A DNA stretch of 64,000 nucleotides from Euglena gracilis (lineage: Eukaryota; Euglenida; Euglenophyceae; Euglenales). Below the pieces are notes generated by a model that was given only the letters and a program-made list of their open reading frames with translations, made no database searches and was not told where the DNA came from. The stretch lies in NCBI GenBank assembly GCA_039621445.1, contig CP154955.1:61101564-61165563 (forward strand). Reading direction: 5' to 3'. A program made the position numbers and the translations under genes. How positions within the stretch are numbered: position 1 is the first letter of the stretch; every line of letters starts with the position of its first letter. Below, one piece after another: positions 11,901-23,900 of this stretch.

Positions 11901-14900
11901 TCGGGTCATTTCTGGGTCAAAAAAAAGTTGGAAAAATCGAAAAAAATGTCCAAAAAGGCCTGGTGGGGGGGGAGGCGGTCGACCCCTCCCACCCATCACG
12001 GCAGACGCAAGGAAAAGTCCTTCAGAAACCCTATGGGTGGTGGGTGGGCAGGGGTGGTCGACCACCCCCCCCCACCCCATCCTGGTGGGTGGGGGGGGGG
12101 GAGTCCGATCCCCACACTGAAAACTGAAAGAAAATTTTGGCAAAAAAAATCGGCGTCCCTGGATGGCGTGGCGGGGGATGACCCCGGTATTTGTTCGGTT
12201 GAAGTCGGACCCCAAGGGGGGCAAGGGGGGGGGGGTATTGTTTGGGGGTGTTATTTCTGGGAGGGTTTTACCAATGTCATCCATACACAGAGTGTCATGC
12301 TCATGGGGTCGCATTGCGACCTGTCAGCTGGAACTTCATACTGATGATAATGTCTCAGCATTAGATCAAACATTTCCTTTTTTCGCTACTGATGTGATGA
12401 AACATATTGTGGCAATGTGATGATATGGAAAAAAATTGTGCTAATCGGATTTTGCATCCCGTCTGATCCTTCATCGAAAATTATAAATTGTACAGTTTAA
12501 TTTTGAACAAAGCCTGTGGCCCATCACAAGCTTTTGTTCAACGCCGGCTCTCATAGCCGAGCCGCAAAATGCACCAGAGATTCCTGCGCCTTTGTGCCCA
12601 TGGTTTGGGAGCCAGGGCGCCCAAAGGTGCACTTAGGGGGACAGGGTTGGCTTCATTGATCAGGGGCCTCCCCCCCCCACGAAGCACCTTCGATCACCTG
12701 CCCCTTTGGGTCCTGCATCGCCATGCATCGCCCTGCATCTCCCGGCCAGCCAGGAAGTGGCCGACCATGCTGAAGAAGTGAAGTTGCGACCGTTTCGGAG
12801 ATGCAGCCCATCGATTTGCCTCGGCCCACCTTTGCATGGCGAGGTGAGGGTCACACACAGGGATTGCATATTTTTTGGGCGAAATACTTCAAAATAATCT
12901 ACAGTTTTTCAAGGAATTTTAAGTAACCCCCCCCCAAATAGAGCCCCCCCGGTTTTACATTTGGGCGGAAATTTCAAGACCCCCACGGAGTTTTTATATT
13001 TGGGGGGTTTCATGAATGGGGGGGGGGGACCAAAAAATTTCTAGTGATTTTCTGTCCTTTTCCATTTTGTCCCTCGTGGCTCTTTTGTGTTGCTTCCAAT
13101 AAAAAATACTCTCCGAAGACTCCCTTGATGCCGGCCACTGAATCACCAACATCCGAGGAATCAGGAGGCGATGAATCTGAGGAGTCAGGAGGTAATGGAT
13201 CTGAAGCTGATATTTTATATTTGGAGGGTTTTGTATTTGGTCGCCAAATCAAACGCCCCAGGTGGAGGTTTTGTAATTGGGGGGGGGGGTTGTATTGGGG
13301 GGGGGGTTATTATAAGCTTCTTTAAATTTCTATATTTTCAGGGTGGCCCAGGTGCTTTCCGGGCATCAAAACAGGGGTCCAAAATAAAAACACCATTTTT
13401 AGGTTTTGGGAGGATACGCGATCTTCCAGCGATGCCAGGAGTCATTTTTCCCCCCGGAGTTGACTCGTTTTTGCCGAGAGTTTGTGACCCCTTTTTGTTA
13501 TGTCAGATAAAATTTTTGCCAAATGGTTGTTCTAAGGTTTTCATGTCAATTTAAAGAATTTTGGCCAAACAGTTTTTAATGGTTTTTTTATATTGTTTTT
13601 AATGTTGTTTAATTGTTTTTAATGTTTCTTTAAGGGCTTAAAGGCGCCTTCCCATACAGCCCTGAGTGCGGCCCCCCTGAAAAAAACGGGCCGACGAAGG
13701 GCATTTCCCAAAAATTTCTGGCGCTTTGCACCAAAATCCATGCCTGGGCTTCCAGCTGGGACACCCCCCTGGGGGGGGTCCGCCCAAGTACTTCTTTAAA
13801 GCACCTTAAAAACCATGCGACGGCTTAAAAACTGCCCTGAACCTTTTTCAGCAAGCGCTTTTTCGGACTTAGAGAATTCTCCTGACCGAAAAAAAACACG
13901 CCAACCTCAGGAAGGAAAGGCTTTTAAGGCGTCCCAATTCGAACTCCGGGGGGGGGGGGCACACAGCCAAAAAACTAAAGCCCCTCACCTGGGTTCTGTG
14001 CTCATTTGGAGATATCATCGACCCGTGGTCAACCCCGCAAATGACATGGAAGTGCCCAAAGTAAATCCCCCGTCCAAATATAAAGCCCCCCCCCGGCTTT
14101 ATATTTAGACGGGATTTCAAGACCCCAGGGGGGGGCTTTATATTGGGGGGGTAACTTATGGCGGGGGGGGGGGTGCAAGGCAAAGCAGTTACTGGCACCC
14201 CTTTTTGAGGGGGGGGGCACACACTCGGTACCGGAAATGGGGCCAAAGCAACCTGGCAGGGGGAAACAGCTGGTGTGCCCCTGCCAAACTGTTTGTCAGG
14301 GGGGTGATTTCAACCGCCCGGCTGCCCTTTGCTCCGATGTGTGATGCCCAAGGGGGGGGGGTCGCCCATCAATCGGCCAACCGAACCAGGAAGGGAGGGG
14401 AGAGGAAACCCGGCGGACTGATCGCCGGGGGACACAGTGCAGGAGACGGGGGGGGGGGGGGGAGGGGTGCCCTCGCGGTGGTGTTAGCGGGTCGGCTCGC
14501 AGCCCAAACCCCCAACCGCCGGGTTGGGCCGCGGGTTGGGCCGCAGAAGGGCACGGCCGGCCGGACCGGCTATGAGACGGCTTGTGCTCGACCTTCGTCA
14601 CGCCCGGGGCGAGGAGGGGCGTGTGGGGCTCCTGGTGGTCCGGCCCCGGGGGCTGGTGCTCGTCCACTGCTGGGGCAGGGGCGGGGCACCGCGCTCCACC
14701 TTGGGATTTGCCGCCATCCTGAAACCTTAGCACCTTTAAAAAATTGAAATTTCTTAAAAAAAATAAACTTTTTTCAAATTTTTAAAAATTAATAAAAATC
14801 ATTTTGACGGAACTTCTCTCCGGCTGAAGCAAGAATGAAGTCACAAAGTCTTGGAAGAGAAGCCAATCCAGCCAGAAAATGATTTCTGGCATCCTTAGAG

Positions 14901-17900
14901 CATCCTTACGCGGTGGAAAATCGCCCAAATCACATTTCTCTGGGCAAATCGGATTTTGACCCAGAAATTGGCACCAAAAACCCTGCAAAATTTTGGGTGT
15001 CCAGAGTTAAACTTTAAAACCTTGGAGGTTTTTGGAAGTGTTGTAGGGAAAGCGGAAGCCCGCTTCCTTGTAGAGGGTGGTTCTTGGTGAAAAATTGACA
15101 GGAAAAGGGGGCGAAATAATGGCCATAGTTTTGGCAAAAAAAATGGGCCGACTTCGGGGAAAAATTATTTCTGGCATCCTTGGACCAGAAATCCAAGGAT
15201 TTCTGGTCCAAGGCCCAAAACGTCAAAAAATGTGTTTTTTGACTGTTTGATTTTTGACCCCGTTTGATCCTCAGATCGGCCGTTGATCGTCCCTTGGGCC
15301 CAAGGGCGGTCCTCAAGGACGGTCTTTAAGGGGAAAAAACTTCCCATTCCTTGGGACTGCCCTGTCCTTGTTTGAGGGGAAGCAGAAACTCGCTTCCCGT
15401 AGACTTGTGGAAAATTTTAAAAGTGCGTGTTATTCGTCTTAGTTTTGGTGTCAGAGGAAACGGGCCTCCCCGTGTCTTTTTTTGGAGAAGCAGCTTGGGA
15501 AGATAGGCATTGCCTATCCTCCCCAAACTTGGAAGAATGGCTTCTCGAAATAACTCCTGCCCCAAGGCTTCTTTAACAACCCCAGGAAGATGGGGGTGTG
15601 TTGTGGCACCCAAAGCAGGCACAGGAGGCTTCTTTTTAACCCCCCCCACCCATCCCAGCGGACCCAGGCGCCCCCAAAAATCGGGCCATCTGTGGACATT
15701 TCCCAAAAATTCTCGGCACTTCATGCTGAAACCCAAACCCGGGCCTCTGGCCCAGGACCCCCGGGGGGTCTTCTGACTTAAAAAGAAGCCTGAGGTGCAC
15801 CACTTTTGGGGGGGTTTCCGGCTGGGCCAAATGTCCATTTGTGGGCCCCCAGCACAAATGTGCCACCCCAAAACCCAACCGTCCGTGGGAGTTGAAAATG
15901 CCCACCATGAAAAAAGAATGCTAAGAAACAGCTGCCCCCCAAATAAGACCCCTGGGGCGATCGAGCAAAAATCCAAAAATAGCCCCCCAAAGTCCAAAAC
16001 TGGCGTTTGGTTCGCCGAAATCAGGATAGAGCTGGTGTTCAATGCCGGTTGTTTCATTAATCTGGTGGAGCGAACTCGACATATAGATTTCTGAAAGGGT
16101 GAATGAACAGGAAATTGCAGGAAAACTGGCCTTTTTTATGTGAGAAAACGTTGTCTGCCGAGCACTTTTGGCTGCGAATCACATTGGACAAGGAGGGTGG
16201 ACGTATTTGCTTGGGGGGCATAAATATTAAAGGGTTAATGCCCCCAGTGTGACAGTGTGAATTTAAGCCGCCACGTTCTGAATTTTTGTGGGGAAATCCA
16301 AAACCTCACGCATTTTCAGCCACAGTTTTTTTTGCCATTTTTTTCATCGTTATGCCCAGTGAAATTCCTCCCCGAGGGGTTTTTGAGGGTCCTAGGGAGA
16401 GTTGGAAGTGGCTATTAGTGGGTATTTTTTTCAAGAATGAGTTCCTGGAATTGCGTCGCGTGTGACTTGTGTGGAGGCTCGCACGGTTGCAGTGAGCCCA
16501 GTGCCAGATGCCCATTTCCTTGCAAGGCTCTTCATACCCCACCGCCAAATAGAAGTGGATGAGGACAATTTGAAACTTGATGATGGTGATAAAGACAATC
16601 ATAACGATGATAATGATGACGATGACAACGACGATGACAGTAAATGAAGGAATAAACAAAGGGGGGGAAACAGAAACGTCTTCCCCATGAACCTCGTTTT
16701 CTTCATCGCCATTTGGCATTTTAAGCATTTGTGTTAAGGCAAAACAGGCAGAATTTAATTAATTCACACAATTCTTTCCAAGGGAACCACCATCGTAGCC
16801 AAAACGATGCCAAGGGAGGAGGTAACCAATAATTATGGTGGACAAAAATTACTGCAAAAAATACGGCAAAAAACATTTGGGTAAAATTTGGATTTCGGAA
16901 ATAAATTTTGGCAAAATTCGTGCAAGGCCGGGCGAACGTTCTCAAGCGGGACTGGATGGCAACGGGAAGCGGGGGCGGCGCTGGCATGGCGGCCCGGGCG
17001 GCGTGGTCCAGCCGCAGCGGGGGGAACGTCCGCCCCTGCAGCCCCGCCGGCAGCACCTGGCGCAGGTGCACCGGCTCCGACGGGCCCAGGGAGAGCCGCG
17101 GGGCGTTCCTGAAATTCGGGGGGGTTTCCCTGGTTTGCAGCCGTTGTGCGGAACGGTGCCGTTTTGGGTTGAGGTCGAAGTTTAAGTCTTCCTGTTACTG
17201 TCAGCCAACGGCGGGTAGAATTGGCTGATTCTCAAAAAAATGGTCATTTTTGGGAAGCGTTTTTCCGCTTCCTCTTTCATTTCCTGATATGTAAAACTTT
17301 CGCTGCCAAAGGCGGGGGTGCCTAGTTTCTTTTGGGTTTAGGCACATGGGATCCTGGAGGGTGAACCAGGGCATAGCTTAAAACAATTGACCCCACCCCG
17401 GGGGGGTCCAGCCAGCCAGCCAGCAGCCTGTTTCCAGCCAAGCCGTTTCCAGCCCCGGACCCCTCTCAACTTCACGGTCAGGGATTTTTCGCTGTTGGGG
17501 TGCAAAAATGGGCCGAAAATGGGTCGGAAAAGGCTGGCCAGGACAAATTTGGGGTCAAAAAATTGATGTTTGGTTGGCAGTCTTTGGGGCATTTTTGCCG
17601 TTTCACCAAGCTGGGCTAGCCAGGGCAACACGCCAGGGACAAACAGCAAACCGAAAGCTCTCCCTGGGGCAAACCTCGAAGCATGTGCTCCCCAAGGTCG
17701 TCCCAAAATGTCAGCCACGGGGAGCGGAAGGTTGAGGTTGGGGCCTGCCAGGCTCCGGGCACTGTGCAAATCAGGCTTCTTTTTACCACCACCCAGCACA
17801 GCACGGGACCCCCCCCCCCCCGGGGGACCCCCCAAAAGAAATCGGGCAACTGAGGGCATTTGCCAAAAATTCTCCGCCGCTTTGTGTCAAAACCCAGGCA

Positions 17901-20900
17901 TCCGACCCTTCCACCCTGGGGGAGCATCCGAGTTAATAAGAAGCCTGGTCCGCATGCTGGACCTCTGTGGGGCTATTACTTGGGGGCAAGACCTTCTTCT
18001 TCTTCTTCTTCTTCTTATTTGGGGCCACTGCAAGACCTTTGCAATGGCGTCTCAGGCAAAATACTTTTTTGAAAAAATACCTTTCCAAAAACCAGTCAAT
18101 AACTTTTCAGATAATCAGTCAATCCACCCCCCAGGGGAGGTGGCCACCCAGGGATTCAGGGGAAATTGAACCAAAATGTCAAAAAAAATGCCTAAAAAAA
18201 TCCGATGCATAGAGCGCTGGGCAACTCTGGTGCTTTTTATGCGAACCTCACCCTCGGAGGGAGAGGGGTTGGTCGCCAGGTGTTTCCTTCCATTCCCTCG
18301 GCCCAAACATGCAATTTTTTACCGACCCCAGGGGGGAGGGGGGGTCACTCCACCCTTCGAAAAACCAGTCAGTCACTTTTTCTCTGGAAAGGGGGTCCGG
18401 GCCAAAACCACTCCAAGTCACTCCAAACTGCCAAAAAAACCAGTCAGTCACTCCGGGGGGGGGGGGGTTAGGCCAGTGACTAAGTGATTGTATGGCGGAG
18501 GGCATTGGCTGGTCACTGACCAGCCAGTTAGTACGTCGACCAGCCGGTTGACCAGTCGACCGACTAGTCCGCACAGGGGTGGGGACTGAAAAATGTGAGT
18601 CAGTCACTCTGAAGAAACCAGTCACCCACCCCCTGGGGGAAGGGGGGGGGGGGCAGGGCTGGGCGGGAAAGCGCCGAAAGAAAACGTTGAACCGAAAATC
18701 AGCGCCGCCCCCTCCCCGAAATTCACAAAGGCCTGCTGGGAGAGGGGCCGGTGGACCACCAGGATGGGGGGGGGGGGTCAGCCCCCCACCCACCACCCAG
18801 AAGGCTCCGAGGATTCCTGCAAAGCCCGAGGGGGGGGGGCAGTTAATTATTGTTATGTTAAGTTGTACGTTATATGCTACGTTATAGTTATATAACATAT
18901 ATGTATAAGTGTTGCAAGCATAACACACATATATACATATAACATATATAAGTGTTGTTAAATATTAATTATTACAATTGTGGTGGGAAGGAGGGATGCC
19001 AACGGCCTACACCGCGCGGCCGCCCCCCGGCCCCGGGGTGCTCCCCGCCCACCGCCTCCCACACCTCCTGCGTCACGCCGATCTGCCCGCCGTGGCACAC
19101 GGACTCGACGCGGGCGGCGGTGTTCACCACTGTGCCGTAGTAGTCCCCGCCAGCCCCAGCAGCACGGTCGATCACAAAGCACGTTTCGCATACCCCCCCG
19201 AGCAATCTCATATGAACTGGTCAACACGGGGGGGGGGTCACAAAATTTGGGGATTGTGCAGTGCATCACAGAGGGGGAAGGGGAACCAGGCATGACTTTT
19301 TTTAGGCGCCTTAAGAAAACCTAAAACTTAAAAAAATAAAAAAATATTAATATTAATTTAAGAATTTTTCGCCTGAAAAATAATGCCTGAGGGGGACAAC
19401 TGCCCACTCGGGCGAGCGAAAAACCAAACCAAACCAAACCAAAACCACCTTTTGCCCCCCCCCCCAAATGTGCCCTGTTAAGCATTTTTTGGGTTTAAAA
19501 TGAGTGCTTGGATGCAAGGATCGACTCACATCGATCCATTATCACAAAAACTCCCCAATAAAACTCCTTTTTTGGCGATTTCGAAATTCCAGCCTGTGCT
19601 TCAATGAGTTATGGCACGAAGCCGGGACCCCTAACCCCCCCCCCTACCCCCTAACCCCCCCCCTAACCCCCCCCCTAACCCCTCCCCACCCCCCCTAACC
19701 CCCCCCTAACCCCCCCTACCCCCTAACCCCCCCCCCTACCCCCTCCCCCCCCCCCCTAACCCCCCCCCTACCCCCTACCCCCTAACCCCTACCCCCTAAC
19801 CCCCCCCCCCCCTAACCCCCCCCTACCCCCCCCCTACCCCCTCCCCCCTAACCCCCCCTACCCGCCAACCCCACCCGAAGCAGAATAACCCCGAAATTTT
19901 GCGGAAAGAGCCGGTCGTATGCAACTGTCCGGCACGGCGGGGGGGGCTCCGCCCCCCCCCGAACCCCCCCCCCAGAACCAAAATAACACAATCCCAAATT
20001 TGGAAATTTTTTTTGAGGAAAGAGCGGGTCGTATGCAACTGTCCGGCACGGCGGGGGGGGCTCCGCCCCCCCCCCCGAACCCCCCCCCCAGAACCAAAAT
20101 AACACAATCCCAAATTTGGAAATTTTTTTTGAGGAAAGAGCGGGTCGTATGCAACTGTCCGGCACGGCGGGGGGGGGGGCTCCGCCCCCCCCCCCGAACC
20201 CCCCCCCAGAACCAAATAACACAATCCCAAATTTGGAAATTTTTTTTGAGGAAAGAGCGGGTCGTATGCAACTGTCCAGCACGGCGGGGGGGGGGCTCCG
20301 CCCCACCCCCAGAACCAAAATAACACAATCCCAAATTTGGAATTTTTTTCGAGGAAAGAGCGGGGCCAGGGGGTCGAAAAACGTTCATTTTGGGTGAAAA
20401 AAACAGGGTTTCCAGGTCCAGTAGGCCAAAAAACATGGTTTTGGACAAAAAAATTTTTCGGTTTTTTTAACTTTTTTGGGGTGCGAAAATGGTTCTTCCA
20501 GGTCCAGGAGGCCAAAAAAATGGTTTTGGACAAAAAATTCCCCCCCCCCCCCCTCTTACCCCCCCCCCTCGCCCCCCCCCCCTAACCCCCCCTAACCCCC
20601 CCCTACCCCCTAACCCCCCCCTAACCCCCCCCTACCCCCTACCCCCTAACCCCCCCCTAACCCCCCCCCTAACCCCACTAAGACTAATGATCCCAGAATG
20701 GGTGATGTTTGACATTTTTTTTGACATTTTCCCCATTTTGTATATGCGACAAATTTGGTGTTTTTTTTGGGACAATTCGTGCTCGTTGCCAAAATTTGCC
20801 CTTTTTGAACTCCAAAATATTTGTCAAGAGTTTCATAATTCGCCAAAAAAAGTGCTTGGGTGCTGCAATCCATTCGTATCCCCAATGACCCCGTTGTGGG

Positions 20901-23900
20901 CTTTCGCCCTCAGCGGCACACATGAAGCTGTCTCCGATGGTCGGTCCCGGGGCTGGCCCGAAGTTGGGGAGTCTCAACCTCTGGGGCGACGCTTGGACAA
21001 GCTAAGACAAGGGGGAGCAAACCCGGCTTGGGGGAAAAAGGCCCTTCGTGCTGCAACGGGAATCAATTTTTTGGGGGGGGGGCAGTTTTCAACTTGAAGA
21101 CAGCCAGATGCAGGATGTAAAATAATAATGATCGTAATATCATCATATTGCTACAATAATTAGCAATATTTATGACATTTTCACAGTATCACAATATCAT
21201 AATAACAATAGCAATATCATCTAAAATACCTTCGCTCCCAATGGTCAGTTTGGGGGGGGGGGCGGTGCTGCAACCCCCCCCCACGCATTTGGCGACAGGG
21301 CCTGAACTGGATGGGAGGTTGGGTTGTCCCCTCAAGGGGATTGCCTGCAATGGGAAGGCATCCCATAATGGAAGGAATCCCCCTCCCCCTGGCGTCGTTA
21401 AAAATGGTGGGCTAACCACCGAAGCGAGTCCTGTCCTGGGGGACATACACTGCGAGGGGTGTGATTCCGTGCAAACTTAACGCCACTTGGAATTAAACTC
21501 GGGGGTTCTTGTGCCACCTGGTCATAAAACTCCCTTCATATTGGCGATCACCAACCTTGGGGGTTTGGGGGGGGGGTTCCAGGTTAATATTATTATGCAC
21601 CTTCTGGTGCATAATAGCACAGGGGGTGCATGTCAAAGCGAAAACACCCCAAATGGCAGGTGTGTGCACCAAACGGTGCTGGCTTCGTCCCTGTCTGTGC
21701 GCTGTCTCACGAACAAAACTGGAAAGTTTCCGATGCTGCCGTTTTCAGGGCACCTGCTTGGGGATCGCAACCCGGGGACGACGAAAACCGGCGGCACAAA
21801 TGGGGGGAAACCTCTCGGCCTAGCCCCGCGCTTCACCTCGTACAGCCGGTGGCGGGCGATGAGGCAGCGGATGAGGGTGTGGTGGGCGTGGAGGGCGGTG
21901 GCCATCACGTCCGGGATGGTGGCCCACAGGCGGGTGCTGGGGCGGCGGCCCGGTGGCTGGGAGCACACAGCGACCCTGGGAGGTGCACGCCCCCACGTAT
22001 GCCACAGGAAAGCAGGACGGTCCCGGGAGCAGAAAAAATGATTCCCGTCCCAGCGCATTCGATGAAAAATACACAAAGAAAAATGGCCGAAAAACTGGCT
22101 GTATTTTGGCGAAAAACGGGTCAACTTTGGGGCTTCGGGCCAAAAATGCTCGTTTTCGGCTCAAAAACAGGTTTTCCGGGTCCAGGAGGCCAAAAAACAT
22201 CGTTTCAGGCAAAAAAATTCGATTTTTTCGACTTTTTTTGACCCGTTTTTGACCCAAAATCCATGGCTTTCGGGCCAAAAATGGGGGGGGGTGATTTCTG
22301 GCATCCTTGGACCATCGCCCATCCACCCAAAAACGTCGAAAAAACGGGTTTTCGACCTTCGAATTTTTGAGCCCCATTTGAGCCCCAGACCGTCCATTCT
22401 CCGGTCATAGAACTAAGGGCGGCAGACTTCGATATAAGGGCAGGTGACGTTGACATACCATGTGTCAACAAAGCAAAATTTGGGACGTTGTTGTTCGTCG
22501 GGGGCAACTCTGTTGGGTACCCTTGAAATTGCTTTGCAGAAAATTCTTTGATTCTGTTCAAATTAATCAGCCTAAGACATTAAAAGTCTTTTTCTTTCAA
22601 ATTTGAGGAATAATCCCAACATTTTGGTACAACATTCCGAAGAAAGGGGACTTATGAAATTCCACCTTTTCCAAATTATCTAACTCATGGGCAAAAGAAA
22701 AGCACACAAAAAAAGAACTGCAAAAAAACCAAACCAATGCAAAACAGTGCGAAAAATTCACAATGCATATTCTCCCTTCTCAACAGCAACTTGCCATGTG
22801 GAGTTCTCTGCTCCGAATACAGCACATGGAGCACCACAAGGCAGCCGCCACCATTCCTGGAACTACATAAGCATTCTGTTGATCAAGAAATGCAAGAATG
22901 ACAAAAAATTGACAAAATTTTTGGTCTCAGGGGAAAACGGGGCCAAATGAGGAATTTTTCACAGTCAAAAGATCTCCAATAAAAATGCAAAAATCGCCTG
23001 GAAAAAAGAACTCAAAAATGCAAAAAACAACAAAATTTACCAAATCGCAAAAAAAAAACGTAACAAACAGGAACACAAACACGTGTTTGTGCTCCTGCCC
23101 CCTGGAACCAGCCAAAATAACTTTGTAAAGGCAGCTTGACATCCAACAATCACAAAAAAGTACATGCTTGGCGACTTGGGAGCTACTTGTGGAGCGTCAC
23201 GGGGGGCTCGCAAGGTCGCCATCGGCCTGGATGTCGGTGAAGAGGATGCAGCCCCAGGGACTGCTACCATCACATGCCACCCCCTCCACAAACAATGTCA
23301 GTGCCCCCACCCCAATACCATATCCTGAGGGGCTGTTGCCTGACAAGTCAGCGAAGACAAGTCTCGGTAACAACTTCCAGCACGGCAGTTCTGAGTCCGT
23401 AATGCAAAGAAAAATCCGGTCCCAAGAAAAGGCCGGGAAAATGGCCACATTGTTGGCATACACAGGTGGACATTGGGAAAACAAGTGATTTCTGGTGTCC
23501 TTGGACCTTCGTCCATCCGCCCTAAACGTCAAAAAATGTATTTCTCGACTTTTTAGTTTCCAACCCGTTCAAGCCCCAGACCGGTCGTCAGTCGGTCTAA
23601 AACCGAATGACGGGTCTTAACGGGCTTCCCTTTAAAAAAAAAATCCCATCCCACCCTGCTTCCCAGCTGAAAGGTGACAACCTCATGAATGGAAAATGAC
23701 GACCCCCTTTGACTGTTGAAATTCGAACTTTGATTGAATGATTTGAACCAATTTTTGAGACTATGGAACCACACACACACACACACATTGAATTTCTTTT
23801 GTGCAAGCCACTTTATTATATTTGAAAATTTGCAGAAAAACCAACAAATTTTCTGGAGAAGGCGAAAACATTTCTCAGATGACAATTCGGCGGACACAGC

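Noticed and set aside
19910-20365. CRISPR-like array of direct repeats
   Set aside because: Units are ~116 bp and the 'spacers' are repeat themselves (same sequence with G/C-run length changes); a eukaryotic tandem repeat.
19823-20533. 236-codon minus-strand frame with repeated CRTVAYDPLFPQ-type units
   Set aside because: It is a read-through of the 116-bp tandem repeat; the same repeat is open in several frames, and no codon bias like that of real exons is seen.
20642-20908. Missing cyclase strand (VGIHTG-like) in this interval
   Set aside because: I read all three minus-strand frames between the TIGDSFM and DYYG exons and found no segment resembling it.
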